Origin: VFZN01 sp963709325
GTDB taxonomy: Bacteria; Acidobacteriota; Vicinamibacteria; Vicinamibacterales; UBA2999
Length of the DNA: 64,000 nt
Direction: 5' to 3'
Assembly (NCBI GenBank): GCA_963709325.1
Contig: CAVPVV010000003.1
Coordinates: 930,001-994,000 of the forward strand
The notes under the pieces were generated by a model. It did no database searches and was not told the DNA's origin. It saw only the letters and a list, made by a program, of their open reading frames with translations. Both the position numbers and the translations under genes were made by a program. The stretch's first letter is position 1. Each line of letters starts with the position of its first letter. Shown here in pieces: positions 1 through 9,713 of the stretch.

Positions 1-1000
1 CAAGGCCCCCCCGCGCCGTCCGGGGATAGAAGGCGCCCATGGCGCTCTGACGGATGGCCGGTCGCCAGCGCTGCTCCCAGGCTTCGGAAATGCCGAGGAA
101 TTCGTAACTGGTCAATCCGCGACGCCTGGCGGACTCGATCGCCGCCGCCGTCAGCTGTAAACCTGGAGAGCAGTGCGCGAGGGATTCGTCGTAGCCAATC
201 TTCAAGACCCACAGGCGTCGATACGCCTCTACCGACATCTGCGCCGCGGCCACTCTCTGGCCGACACGCAGGAAGGCGAAGCGCAGGATTCCGGCCTCCG
301 CTGCCAAGGTCGAGTAGGCGCGAAAGAATAGGCGCCACCGCTCGTTCGTCGCAAGGGATGACCCTCGGCGCGCTTTCCATCCGCAGTTCTCGACTCGAAC
401 GAAGATGTCCAGTGCTTCTTGCGCGGCCGCTGGATCTGGAGCGTGCTCCTCGACCGTCACGGAACCGTAAGCGGTCGCTTTCGCGTGAGCTCGCCGCAGA
501 TCGTGCCGAAGCCTCTTCGACCAAGGCATTGACTCCGTGCCGGGACCGGCGCCGAACTCCACGCCCAGCCACGGCGCTGTCTGACTCGAAACCCACCAAC
601 CATGCTGCCTTGCCGCACGTTCCATTTCAGCCATATCGACCCGGTCCGTCGCAATCCTCTGGAGCACCAAGGGAACCCGGAGGCTGAACAGCTCCTCGTA
701 CAAGGCGGCCAAGGCACCGCGGTCGGCTGCGAGTACGCCCATCGGCTCACCCAGACTGTCGACACCAACCAATCCCAAACGGCCGGTCATCCATCCGATA
801 CGCGCGAGAGGAGCGACTGCGGTGAGGCGGCCTTCGCCGTCTGTCTGAACCACGATTCGCAACGCGTCAGGAGCGTGCAGCGTTCTTGCAGCAGCCAGAG
901 TCCACTCGTGGCGGAGCAACGGACACGCCTGGACGTCCGCCAAGGCGTTCCAGTCATCCCGAAGGACTTCAAGCTGATGGATTGACTGGATGACGGGCAT
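1..1000 (-). CDS. GNAT-fold acetyltransferase (Acetyltransf_6, BioF2/CelD-like), cut by window edge
   Basis: An open minus-strand frame runs from ATG at 1000 to the left edge, so the C-terminus is missing; about 333 residues are visible. The N-terminal part (starting MPVIQSIHQLEVLRDDWNAL) and the C-terminal part (FAFLRVGQRVAAAQMSVEA, then LKIGYDES, then YEFLGISEAWEQRW) match the two-lobed layout of BioF2-like/Acetyltransf_6 proteins, which often act in exopolysaccharide or cell-envelope loci. The acceptor cannot be deduced. An in-frame stop lies about 48 nt upstream of the ATG, so this start is the most upstream good choice. The next gene on the strand is argG, 144 bp away. Family call is good; function is unknown. 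Confidence 0.72.
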   Translation of the reverse strand, partial: MPVIQSIHQLEVLRDDWNALADVQACPLLRHEWTLAAARTLHAPDALRIVVQTDGEGRLTAVAPLARIGWMTGRLGLVGVDSLGEPMGVLAADRGALAALYEELFSLRVPLVLQRIATDRVDMAEMERAARQHGWWVSSQTAPWLGVEFGAGPGTESMPWSKRLRHDLRRAHAKATAYGSVTVEEHAPDPAAAQEALDIFVRVENCGWKARRGSSLATNERWRLFFRAYSTLAAEAGILRFAFLRVGQRVAAAQMSVEAYRRLWVLKIGYDESLAHCSPGLQLTAAAIESARRRGLTSYEFLGISEAWEQRWRPAIRQSAMGAFYPRTARGGL

Positions 1001-1144
1001 CGCGGACGATCGAGTCGCTCGAGAGCGTGGTAGCCAGGATGGCGGCGTTCAAGCTGTCCTTTCCAGCGGGTCGAGCGCCGAGCAGCCGGGCCGCCCGACG
1101 GCCGCGCCGGATGCCTGGACGGCAGCTGCCGATTCGCGGACCGC

Positions 1145-2477
1145 CTACTCCTTCTCCCCCTCCAGAAGCGGAACACCGGCCTTGCCGGATCCGATCAAGC
1201 CCGTCTCAGTGTAGATCCTCAGCTTTTCGCGCGTGTCGATGATGTCGAGGTTGCGCATCGTCAGCTGGCCGATGCGATCCGCAGGCGTGAAGAACGCCTC
1301 GCCCTTCTCCATCGTCAACCGCTCGGGCTTGTAGGTGAGATTGGGGCTGGTCGTGTCGAGGATCGAATAGTCGTTGCCGCGCCGCAGTTCCAGAGTGACC
1401 TCGCCGGTAACGGCGCGAGCGACCCAGCGCTGCGCCGTCTCGCGCAACATCATCGACTGCGGATCGAACCAGCGGCCCTGATACAGCAGCCTGCCGAGGC
1501 GGCGGCCGTTGTTCCGGGTACTGCTCAATCGTGTCCTCGTTGTGGATGCCGGTGACGAGCCGCTCGTAGGCGAGGTGCAGGAGCGCCATCCCCGGCGCCT
1601 CGTAGATGCCGCGGCTCTTCGCCTCGATGATCCGGTTCTCGATCTGATCGCACATCCCGAGCCCGTGGCGGCCGCCGATCTCGTTGGCCTCGGTGAACAT
1701 CGAGAGCGCGTCGCTGAACGTGTGGCCGTTGAGCACGACCGGATGCCCTTCCTCGTAGCGGACCGTAACGGTCTCGGGTTTGACCGCGACGTTCTCGCGC
1801 CAGAACGCCGCACCCATGATCGGCTCGACGATGGTGATGCCCTTGTTGAGGAACTCGAGGTCCTTGGCCTCGTGGGTTGCGCCGAGGATGTTCGAATCGG
1901 TCGAGTAGGCCTTCTCGACGCTCATCTTGTACTCGAACCCGTTGGCGATCATGTACTCCGACATCTCCTTGCGGCCTCCGAGCTCGTCGATGAAGCGCTG
2001 GTCGAGCCACGGCTTGTAGATGCGGAGGTTCGGGTTGGCGAGCAGCCCGTAGCGATAGAAGCGCTCGATGTCGTTGCCCTTGAAGGTCGAGCCGTCGCCC
2101 CAGATGTTCACGTCGTCTTCGCGCATCGCGACGACGAGCATCGTGCCGGTGACGGCGCGGCCGAGCGGTGTGGTGTTGAAGTAGGTGGCGCCGGCTGTGG
2201 AGATGTGGAACGCGCCGCACTGGATCGCGGCCAGCCCCTCGGCCACCAACTGCGGGCGGCACTCGATCAGCCGCGCCAGCTCGGCGCCGTAGGCCAGCGC
2301 CTTCTTCGGGATGTCGTCGTAGTCCTTCTCATCCGGCTGCCCCAGGTTGGCAGTGTAGGCGTATGGGACGGCGCCCTTGGCGCGCATCCAGTGCAGCGCG
2401 GCGCTGGTGTCGAGGCCGCCCGAGAACGCGATACCGACCTTCTCGCCGGCGGGGAGTGTCTGCAGGATGTTGGGCAC
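1145..2477 (-). CDS. argG: argininosuccinate synthase, one frameshift
   Basis: Argininosuccinate synthase joins citrulline and aspartate using ATP in arginine synthesis. The N-terminus has the PP-loop (IAFSGGLDTSAALHWM) and the typical long-type ArgG stretches YKPWLDQRFIDELGGR, STDSNILGATHEAKDLE and GRHGLGMCDQIENRI. At about 1516-1518 the frame breaks in a GGG run (CCC on the coding strand). Before it the frame reads NEDTIEQY; after it the other frame continues NGRRLGRLLYQGRWFDP through to a stop at 1145. Removing one base restores a normal protein of about 443 residues, the length of the E. coli-like class. Start is GTG at 2477 with a GGAG element upstream. A sequencing error is likelier than a true loss, because the downstream frame is fully conserved. 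Confidence 0.93.
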
Positions 2478-2523
2478 GTCGTCGCTCCAAAACGACGATC
2501 ATAATGCGGATCAGATCGGCCCT

Positions 2524-2820
2524 TCAGCGGCCGGCGTCGAGGACGTCGTGATACGCCGCGTCGTCGCGCAGGACGCGCGCCGCGAAGCTGCAGTGGGGGC
2601 GGACGGTGCGACCCGTTTCGCGCGCCCAGGCGACGGCAGCGTCAACCAGCCGCGCCCCGAGCCCGTGGCCACGCAGGCGCGGGGTCACGACCACGTAGTC
2701 GATCTCGAGCACCGCGCCGGAGACCCGGTAGTCGAGCCGACCGGCCCGATGTCCCTCGTGACGCAGCACGAAGGCGCCGGCGGAGTCGCCTTCACGCGTG
2801 ACGGTGTAGTCGGATGACAT
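2524..2820 (-). CDS. small GNAT N-acetyltransferase (YjdJ/acetyltransf_CG-like)
   Basis: A 98-residue single-domain GNAT protein. The segment LEIDYVVVTPRLRGHGLGARLVDAAVAWA carries the V-x-P-x-x-R-G-x-G-x-G/A-x-x-L acetyl-CoA loop, and the short size with the ending RPHCSFAARVLRDD is typical of the small acetyltransf_CG (GCN5-related) family. The start at 2820 (MSSDYTV) was chosen because a longer frame would run into the end of the upstream gene at 2855. It precedes argG on the same strand with a 46-bp gap. There is no evidence that it is the arginine-pathway N-acetylglutamate synthase; it lacks the kinase-like domain of ArgA, and the substrate is unknown. Confidence 0.75.
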   Translation of the reverse strand: MSSDYTVTREGDSAGAFVLRHEGHRAGRLDYRVSGAVLEIDYVVVTPRLRGHGLGARLVDAAVAWARETGRTVRPHCSFAARVLRDDAAYHDVLDAGR

Positions 2821-2854
2821 GCTCGCGTCGAATCGATCCGGACAAGGCCCAGCG

Positions 2855-3853
2855 TTACCTGCTGGTATCGGTGCGCCCCGACAACTTGCGGCCCAGCTCC
2901 ACCGTGCGGAATCCCGCGTCACCCCAGTTCATGACGAACACGCTGAAGCCTTGCTTCATGCGCATTTCGATGTCCTTCTCGTTGGCGGGATAGCCGCAGG
3001 GAACATGGAACTCTTTGCACGCGGCCAGGACCTGCTGGATCGCCGCTTCCCAGCCCGCTTCATCGAACTTCTTCTGGCCGTTGGCGTCGGTTTCCGTGAA
3101 CACCTGGCGCAAGGTGCCAGCGCCCGGCCACAACACGCCGATGCCCTTGACCGCGGCAATCTCCCGCACTCTGGCGAGCCCAGGCTTGCTCTCCACGATC
3201 GTCCAGTTGATCAGCTCGCCGTCGGGATTGAGCGGCCACAAATCGGCCTTGGCCTTGTAATCGGCCTCGCTCAGTCCCCACACCGCCGGCGCCGACCCGA
3301 CGTCTTCACCGCGCGTGCCGCCCTTCGACTTGAAGCGCATCGCGGCCAGTCCCTGTTTCACTTCGTCCGCGCTTTCGACCGAGACGAACATCACGGCGCT
3401 CACGCCGAGGTTCAGCTGCTGGCCGATCTGCTGTCCCACTTTCACCGGGTCGGGCGCAATCTCCGGCGCCTTGACGACGAGCGGATGGTGCAGACGATGA
3501 ACCGGCGTCTTGGTAAAGATGCCGCCGCCCTGGACGAGCCCTTTCACGAACTCCGAGTACGGGCCGAAGCCGCGTTCGAAGCTGCCCTCCATGCTGCCGT
3601 CGAACACGAAATCGCTGTTGGAATAGCCCAGGGCGTCTTTCGCAAGCTCGGCCGAAGTTTTTGGCGGCGTGTCCGCGGCGGGCGGCTGCGCACCCGGGAA
3701 GCGCCGGTTCGACGGCGCGTAGAGCCCGAAGACAGGCTTCTTCTGCTCGAGCAAGCCGATCACCGGATTGAGCCGCGTCTTCGTTGCCTGGCCAAGCGCC
3801 AGCGTCCCGAGACCCACCACCAGAACCGTTCCAAACATCAGCCGTACGCGCAC
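2855..3853 (-). CDS. HpcH/HpaI aldolase/citrate-lyase family protein with signal peptide
   Basis: A 332-residue protein. Residues 1-22 form a plausible Sec signal peptide (MFGTVLVVGLGTLALGQ). The rest resembles the HpcH/HpaI TIM-barrel family: NPVIGLLEQKKPVFGLY at the start, GVSAVMFVSVESADEV in the middle, and TIVESKPGLARVREIAAV around the usual metal-binding Glu. The following motif, normally G-P-x-D-L with the second metal ligand, reads PGAGTL here, so the Asp appears to be Thr. An exported member is unusual because characterised HpaI aldolases are cytoplasmic. Start is GTG at 3853 with TATACT and GGAGG upstream. The aldolase fold is fairly safe; activity is doubtful. Confidence 0.72.
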   Translation of the reverse strand: MRVRLMFGTVLVVGLGTLALGQATKTRLNPVIGLLEQKKPVFGLYAPSNRRFPGAQPPAADTPPKTSAELAKDALGYSNSDFVFDGSMEGSFERGFGPYSEFVKGLVQGGGIFTKTPVHRLHHPLVVKAPEIAPDPVKVGQQIGQQLNLGVSAVMFVSVESADEVKQGLAAMRFKSKGGTRGEDVGSAPAVWGLSEADYKAKADLWPLNPDGELINWTIVESKPGLARVREIAAVKGIGVLWPGAGTLRQVFTETDANGQKKFDEAGWEAAIQQVLAACKEFHVPCGYPANEKDIEMRMKQGFSVFVMNWGDAGFRTVELGRKLSGRTDTSR

Positions 3854-3902
3854 GGATCGCCTCCAGGCGAAAAGTATACGAGGTCTGGAGGTCTTGGGGC
3901 TT

Positions 3903-3966
3903 GAGGTCTGGTTCCTGATTCCTGATTCCTAGTTCCTGATTCCTGGTTCCTGCCTCCTATCTCCTT
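3903..3966. repeat. heptamer repeat array, TTCCTGA family
   Basis: About nine degenerate 7-bp units with consensus TTCCTGA or CTCCTNT stand in direct tandem between two divergent genes. They end immediately before the -10 hexamer of the downstream cupin gene. Only one arm is present, so it cannot fold into the long hairpin seen between convergent genes. The same consensus family recurs at 48.53, 53.9 and 61.55 kb. Confidence 0.85.
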
Positions 3967-3971
3967 TCTGA

Positions 3972-3983
3972 TACGCTCCCGCG
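3972..3983 (+). promoter_or_regulatory. -10 element of leaderless cupin transcript
   Basis: TACGCT lies at 3972-3977, followed by six bases and the ATG at 3984. That spacing puts transcription start on or next to the start codon, and there is no Shine-Dalgarno motif. The -35 is not convincing because the heptamer array occupies that stretch. Confidence 0.5.
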
Positions 3984-4304
3984 ATGCCTCTGGTCTCCCT
4001 CGGTTCACTCCCGGTCAAAGAGATCTTCCCCGGCTTGCGGGCGCGGCTCGTGCACACGGACCGCGTGACGCATTCGTGGGTGGAGGTGGATGAAGGCGCG
4101 TCGTTCCCCGAGCACCAACACCCGCACGAACAGATCGTCAGCGTGCTCGACGGCACGCTCGAATTGAACGTCGACGGCACGCGCCACGAGCTGACGCGCG
4201 GCACGGTGTTCGTCATCCCGCCGAACGTCCCGCACTACGGCCGCGGCCTCACGCGATGCCTGGTGCTCGACACCTTCGCGCCGACGCGGGACGACTATCG
4301 ATAA
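3984..4304 (+). CDS. small single-domain cupin
   Basis: A 106-residue cupin_2 protein. Motif 1 is visible as FPEHQHPHEQIVSVLDG, giving the three His and one Glu metal ligands, and motif 2 as IPPNVPHYG with the final His. It is likely a cytoplasmic metal-binding protein. Such small cupins are sensors, isomerases or dioxygenases, and nothing here tells which. The start fits a leaderless arrangement with TACGCT six bases upstream. The DUF2490 gene follows 48 bp downstream on the same strand. Confidence 0.85.
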   Translation: MPLVSLGSLPVKEIFPGLRARLVHTDRVTHSWVEVDEGASFPEHQHPHEQIVSVLDGTLELNVDGTRHELTRGTVFVIPPNVPHYGRGLTRCLVLDTFAPTRDDYR

Positions 4305-4352
4305 ATCAGGTGCGGCGGGTGCGACAGGTAGTGCGGCAGGCGGGGCTCATCG

Positions 4353-5024
4353 ATGAATCGTGTTGTAGTGCTGTTATTCCTCTGCCTCACGCCAGGCGTG
4401 GCGGCGGCGCAGGACACCCAGGACCAGCAGTTGTGGCTCCAGGTCCTCGCGACGTTGCGGGTCTCGGAGAACTGGCGGCTGCATCTCGAGGAATGGCCGC
4501 GATTCTCCAAGGACGAGGGCGGCGCGTTTCAAATCATCACTCGCACCGCGGTCGGACGCCGGCTCTCGCCACGGATGACGCTGTGGGGTGGCTATGCCTG
4601 GATTGCCAAGCCGCCCGGTCCCGGCGTCACCCACGAACAGCGCATCTGGGAGCAGCTGTCGGCGACGATACCCGAGGCCGCGAGCTGGACGCCGTCACTG
4701 CGTGTGCGGCTGGAGCAACGGTTTCAGGACAATTGGGATGGCTCGTCGCATCGGCTGCGACTGATGGGCCGCGGCGTCCGGCCGCTCGATGCCGGGCGGC
4801 GCTGGAACATCGCGGCGTGGAACGAGCTATTGCTCACTCTCAATGACACGGAGGTGGGGCCGACTCAGGGCGTCGATCAGAATCGACTGTTCGGCGGGGT
4901 GCTGCGGCAATTCTCGCCGCAGGTCGGACTCGAGGCCGGCTACATGTGGGTGACAGCCGATCCGCCGACGGGCCCCCGCACGCACTCGCACAATCTGTCG
5001 GTCTGGCTCAACCTGACTCCGTAG
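4353..5024 (+). CDS. DUF2490 family outer-membrane protein
   Basis: A 223-residue protein with a clear signal peptide (MNRVVVLLFLCLTPGVAAAQ). It is followed by alternating beta-strand-like segments typical of DUF2490: WLQVLATLRVSENWRLHLE, RRLSPRMTLWGGYAWI, LRVRLEQRFQDNWDG and a last strand HNLSVWLNLTP. The family is predicted to form a small beta barrel in the outer membrane, without a known function. A GGCGGGG stretch upstream could serve as ribosome binding site. Confidence 0.78.
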   Translation: MNRVVVLLFLCLTPGVAAAQDTQDQQLWLQVLATLRVSENWRLHLEEWPRFSKDEGGAFQIITRTAVGRRLSPRMTLWGGYAWIAKPPGPGVTHEQRIWEQLSATIPEAASWTPSLRVRLEQRFQDNWDGSSHRLRLMGRGVRPLDAGRRWNIAAWNELLLTLNDTEVGPTQGVDQNRLFGGVLRQFSPQVGLEAGYMWVTADPPTGPRTHSHNLSVWLNLTP

Positions 5025-5087
5025 GCGCGGCTTCGCGGCGTAGGCCTCGCGGCGCTCGGTAGGCGCGCGCATGCTATCGTGTCGCGC

Positions 5088-6212
5088 ATGAAATCAGCGT
5101 TCCGTACCATTGCCTTTTTGTCTCTGATTGTCGCGGCCGTCGTCCTGATCGTGTCGGGACCGGCCGTCCGCGCCCAGCAGAAGGTTGCCGCCGGCGTCCC
5201 GACTTTCACGGTCGATCCCGCCTGGCCGCAGGAGTTTCCCAATCACTGGATCATGGGCTCGGTCACCGGCGTGTTCGTCGACAGCAAGGACCACGTCTGG
5301 ATCACCCACCTGCCGGAGACCCTGACCGAGGAAGAGCTCTACGAGGAGCAGAAGCCGCCGATGGGCACCTGCTGCAAGGCCGCGCCGGTCGTGATCGAGC
5401 TCGATCAGAACGGCAAGGTGGTCCAGGGCTGGGGCACCGGCGACAAGGACAACCCGACCGACTGGCCGCGCAACCCGCACGGCATCTTCGTCGACCACAA
5501 CGACTTCGTCTGGGTCGGCACGCACATGCACCACCGCGTGATGAAGTTCACCCGCCAAGGCAAGCTGGTGATGACCATCGGCCAGTACGACAAGAACGCC
5601 GGCAGCAACGACACGACCCTGCTCGGCGGCCCATCGGGGATTTGGGTAGACCCCAAGACCAACGAGGTGTTCATCTCGGACGGCTACCGCAACCGCCGCG
5701 TGGTGGTGTTCGACCAGAACGGCAAGTACCTCCGGCACTGGGGCGCGTATGGCGAGAAACCGGACGACACCGAAAAGTTCGACCCCAAGACCATGATCAC
5801 CGGCGCGCTGCCGAAGCAGTTCTCGACCCCGCACGGCATCACCGGCTCGAATGACGGCAAGATCTACGTCGCCGACCGCCGCGGCAACCGCGTTCAGGTT
5901 TTCGAGCAGTCCGGAAAATTCGTCACCGAGAAGATCATAGCCCCGGCCACGCTGTCGTCGGGCTCTGCGTTTGTCCCGGTCCTCTCCAAGGATCCGCAGC
6001 AGCAGTGGCTCTACCTGGCCGACGGGACCAACCACAAGGTATGGATCCTCCGCCGCAGCACGATGGAGGTAGTCGGCGAATTCGGCCGCGGTGGCCGTCA
6101 GCTCGGACAGTTCCTCCGCCCGCACGGCATGAGCATCGACTCAAAGGGAAATCTGTACGTAGGGGAAGCTTCTACGGGCCGTCGGGTTCAGCGCTTCCTG
6201 GTGAAGAATTAG
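5088..6212 (+). CDS. secreted NHL-repeat six-bladed beta-propeller
   Basis: A 374-residue exported protein. The signal peptide is followed by FTVDPAWPQEFPNHWIMGSV and then repeated NHL blades: NPHGIFVDHNDFVWVG, GGPSGIWVDPKTNEVFISDGY, TPHGITGSNDGKIYVADRRGNRVQVF and RPHGMSIDSKGNLYVGE. The overall layout resembles the peptidylglycine-lyase-like NHL proteins common in Acidobacteriota, for which no substrate is known. A GTG at 5079 is in frame, but ATG 5088 is preferred because TATCGT ends seven bases before it, matching the leaderless pattern seen elsewhere in this window. Confidence 0.8.
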   Translation: MKSAFRTIAFLSLIVAAVVLIVSGPAVRAQQKVAAGVPTFTVDPAWPQEFPNHWIMGSVTGVFVDSKDHVWITHLPETLTEEELYEEQKPPMGTCCKAAPVVIELDQNGKVVQGWGTGDKDNPTDWPRNPHGIFVDHNDFVWVGTHMHHRVMKFTRQGKLVMTIGQYDKNAGSNDTTLLGGPSGIWVDPKTNEVFISDGYRNRRVVVFDQNGKYLRHWGAYGEKPDDTEKFDPKTMITGALPKQFSTPHGITGSNDGKIYVADRRGNRVQVFEQSGKFVTEKIIAPATLSSGSAFVPVLSKDPQQQWLYLADGTNHKVWILRRSTMEVVGEFGRGGRQLGQFLRPHGMSIDSKGNLYVGEASTGRRVQRFLVKN

Positions 6213-6226
6213 CCTCGCGAGCGCCG

Positions 6227-6265
6227 GATTGATCACCAGATCACCAGATCACGAGATCAACAGAT
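6227..6265. repeat. tandem 8-bp repeat (GATCACCA) between convergent genes
   Basis: Four units of GATCACCA and close variants lie between the NHL gene and the GGDEF/EAL gene, which converge here. The stop codon of the minus-strand gene (TGA at 6249-6251) lies inside the array, so its last residues (LLIS) are read from repeat units. Period is 8, unlike the 7-bp arrays elsewhere. Confidence 0.7.
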
Positions 6266-8730
6266 TCGCCTCGCGCACATTCACTTTCTCGGCCTCCACG
6301 GGGCGCGAGAAGTAGAAGCCTTGCGCGAAGCCGCAGCCGAGGCGGGCCAGGTACTCGACCTGCATCTCCGTCTCGGTTCCCTCGGCGACGACCTCGATGC
6401 CGAGCGTCCGCGCCAGGCTCACGATCAGCCTCACGATTTCGCCTTCGCCTTCTTCCTGTCCCTTGATCCGGGCGATGAACGATCGGTCGATCTTCAGCGT
6501 GTCCACCGGGAACTGCTGCAGGTAGCTGAGCGAGCAGTACCCGGTTCCGAAGTCGTCGAGCGATACCCGGACCCCGAGCGTCCGCAGGTCCTGCAGCATC
6601 GTACGGACCCGGGTCGCGTCGGCGACGGCCACGCTTTCGGTGACCTCGAGCCGCAGCGCCGCGGCGCGGAGGCCGGTTTCGGTCAGCACCCGCGCGACGC
6701 GGGCCACCAGATCCGGTGAGCCCAGCGACTTCGCCGACAGGTTGACGCTGAGCGTCGGACCGCGACCGTCGGGGCTGGCCTGCTGCCACTCGCGTCCCTG
6801 GCGGCACGCCTCGGAGAGAATCCACTCGTCGATCTGGGTGATGAGGCCGATCTCCTCGGCGACCGCCAGGAACGCGCCCGGCGCGAGCAGGCCGCGGTCG
6901 GGATGCTGCCAGCGGACCAGCGCTTCGAACCCGGTCACTTGCCGCGTCTCGAGCGAGACGATCGGCTGGTAGCGCACGCGGAACTCGCGCCGCTCCATCG
7001 CTCGCCGCAACTCCGTCTCGAGCCGCAGCCGCTCCACCGCGGCGTGGTGCATCTCGGCGTCGAAAACCGCGTAGCAACCGCCGCCCGACGCCTTCGCCCG
7101 GTACATCGCGAGATCGGCGTCGCGCAGCAGCTCGTCGGCGGTCCGGTGCTCGTCAGCGCTCACCGCCACGCCGATGCTCGGGCTGGCAAACACCTCCTCG
7201 GTGCCGACCTGCAGCGGCTCGGCGGCCACCGCTTGGATGCGCTCAGCCACGCGAACCGCGTCGATCGGCTCGCGGATGTCGTCGAGGAGGATGACGAACT
7301 CGTCGCCGCCGAAGCGCGCGAGCGTGTTTGCTTCGGGCGCACCTTCGCGGCTCGCCAGCATCCGGCTCACGACGTCGTCTTTCCGGACGGTGGCGGCAAG
7401 CCGCTCCGAGAAGGCGATGAGCAGCTGATCGCCGGCGGCGTGCCCCAGGCTGTCGTTGACGTGCTTGAAGCGGTCGAGATCGACGAAGAGCACCGCGAAC
7501 ACGTAGTCCGGGTGGCGGACCCGCCGGCTGATCGCGCGATTGAGGCGCTCGAGAAACAGCATCCGGTTGGGCAGCCGGGTGAGCGGATCGTGAATCGCAT
7601 CGTGCATCAGCCGATGCTGGGCGGCGCGCAGGCTCGCGCTCATGTCGTTGAACGCGCGGGCCACGGTCACCGCCTCGGCGCTGCCTCGGGCGGGCGAGCT
7701 CCATCGAGAGGTTGCCGGCGGCAATGTCGCTCGCAGCGGCCGCAATCTCGCGCAGCGGCTCGCTCACCCGGCGGCTGAACACGAGCCCGCCCAGGAGAGC
7801 CAGCCCGAACACCACCAATCCGCCGAGCAGCAGGCGGTCGCGCAGCTGATCGACGAAGATCTGGGTCGGCTGCCAGTCGGCGAGCAGCACCAGGCGTCCC
7901 GTCTTGCCGGCGCGGCCGTCTGGCGAGAGCATGAACGTCCCCCAGACGTAGCGATACGCGCCGATCTGGGTCAGATCCGGGAGGACGCCGACCGGCGAGG
8001 CAGCGGCACGCGCGGCCAGCGCCAGCGTGTCGCTGTGCCCTCGCTCGCGAAGGCTCGTCGCGGCGATCCGCGGTCCGGCCAGCAGCAGCACTTCACACTG
8101 CGCCAGCCGGGCCAGCTCCTGGGCCAGGGCGTCGGTCAGCTCGTATCCGACGATGAAGGTACCGAGGACTTCGTCGGCGAAGCGCGCCGGCGCCGCGATG
8201 ACGAGGTAGAGCGCGTCGCCGGCTTCGACGAAGGTCCGGGCCCGGCCGCCTCGCCGCGCTGCCGACACCGCATCGAGCAGCGGCGAAGTCTCGACCTGCT
8301 TCGACGGCCAGCCGGGCGAGGCCAGCCAGCGACCGTCGCGATCAGTGACCACCGCGAACCCGGCGCCGAGCTGCCGGCGATACTCGTCAGCCATCTGCTC
8401 GACGGTGGCACGATCGGCGGCCAGCCGCGAGTCGGTCAAGTGAGCGCGGAAGATTGGAAGCTCCGTGACCAGCGAGGTCAGAGTGTCGGCGGCGATCGCG
8501 CGGCTCTCGAGCAGGCTGTAGAACGCGGTGCGCGCCGACTCCAGTTCGCCGACCGCACGCTGGCGCGATTCACTCGACACGGTCCCGATCGTGAAGCTCA
8601 GGACCGCCACCAGCACGCCGGCGACGAGCAGCCCGAGCAGCAGCGCGACGCGAGCCTCCAGGCGGCGGTGCCATGGCAGCGGCGCGGCTGCGACCGAGGG
8701 CGACGAGCGCCTCAAAAGCTTCTCCGCCAT
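6249..8730 (-). CDS. membrane GGDEF/EAL c-di-GMP protein with HAMP domain, one frameshift
   Basis: The joined product is about 826 residues. It has a TM helix (VALLLGLLVAGVLVAVLSFT), a periplasmic sensor of about 240 residues, a second TM (GGLVVFGLALLGGLVF) and a HAMP linker (IAAAASDIAAGNLSMELA). A diguanylate cyclase domain with intact FGGDEFVILL and a phosphodiesterase domain with EALVRW, DDFGTGYCSLSYL and EVVAEGTE follow. Both active sites look complete, so it may make and degrade cyclic di-GMP. The frame breaks within the HAMP linker at about 7688-7694; removing one base in a GGG/CCC run joins ELAR to GSAEAVTVARAFND. Start at 8730 overlaps the upstream gene by 19 bp. Confidence 0.9.
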
Positions 8731-9713
8731 GAACCGGTGATGCCGACGTCGAGAGCGGTGGGCTTGGCCTGCGTCTGCTGGCCAGCCTGATGCACCAGCC
8801 CGGCCGAGACCGACATGGTGCGCCACACCCGGACGCGGGCGCCGCCGGTGTAGCGGTGCGTATAGAGATCGAACGGCGGGATCGAATCGTATGCGAGACG
8901 CTCGATCCGCCCGAACGCGGTCACCGGTCCCATCACCGGGCGATGGACGATCACGTCGGCGTACCCGCCGGTGGTGCTCGTCCCGTCGAACGGGCGGCCG
9001 CCGATCCACTCGCCGCGAAGCATCACGCCGCCAGACATCCAGCGCACGTCCATGCCGCCGAAGCGGGTGCGCCCTTTGGCGAACGTGTCGGGCAGATACG
9101 GCGTGGTGTCAATGTAGCTGGAGCCGATGACGAACGATCCAACCGCTGCCTGGGCCCGGAACACGCCGGTCACGCCGTCGCGACGGATCGCTTCGCCAAC
9201 GTCGGCCGGCTTGCTCAGGCTCGCCTCCACCGTGAATCGCGACGCGCCGATCACGACATCGGCCCCGTGCTCGAGATAGGTATTCGATAGCGCGTAATAC
9301 TCGCCGTAGCGGATGAGCGGCGCGCGCATGAAGCCGATGTAGGCGTGATCGCTCGCCGACGAAATACCGAACGGTGTCCGGTATCGTCCGGCCTTGACGG
9401 ATCGCACCCATCCGCGATCGCGCGGGTACTCGGCATAGGTTTCCATCAGGTCGAGCTTGCCGCCGTAGGGATAGGCGGTTCCGAAGAAATCGCCCTCCTC
9501 CTCCGAGCGCCAGCCCCACGACGCCTCGATCTGGTATCGCAGGCCGCGCAGCGTCTCGCCCGCTTCGCCGGAGACACGAACCTGCGTGCCGAGAGCGCCG
9601 ACTTCTTCGGTGGACACGCCCGCCGAGTGCGTTCCCTCGATCGCCACGCTCTGCGCGCGTGCAGGCCCGGCCAAGCAGGCCACGAGCAGGCACGACGCGC
9701 CGAGCCGGTTCAT
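8712..9713 (-). CDS. outer-membrane beta-barrel (porin-like) protein
   Basis: A 333-residue protein with signal peptide (MNRLGASCLLVACLAGPARAQ). Amphipathic strands follow, such as VRVSGEAGETLRGLRYQIEASWGW, then DLMETYAEYPRDRGWVRSVKAGRYRTPFG, and a C-terminus ending in aromatic Phe (GITGSWRRSF), as expected for an outer-membrane barrel. The segment around KAGRYRTPFGI resembles phosphate-selective-porin-like proteins. It sits between a cupredoxin-like gene, with ATGA overlap at 9710-9713, and the GGDEF/EAL gene, so the three are probably co-translated. The ligand is unknown. Confidence 0.75.
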   Translation of the reverse strand: MNRLGASCLLVACLAGPARAQSVAIEGTHSAGVSTEEVGALGTQVRVSGEAGETLRGLRYQIEASWGWRSEEEGDFFGTAYPYGGKLDLMETYAEYPRDRGWVRSVKAGRYRTPFGISSASDHAYIGFMRAPLIRYGEYYALSNTYLEHGADVVIGASRFTVEASLSKPADVGEAIRRDGVTGVFRAQAAVGSFVIGSSYIDTTPYLPDTFAKGRTRFGGMDVRWMSGGVMLRGEWIGGRPFDGTSTTGGYADVIVHRPVMGPVTAFGRIERLAYDSIPPFDLYTHRYTGGARVRVWRTMSVSAGLVHQAGQQTQAKPTALDVGITGSWRRSF

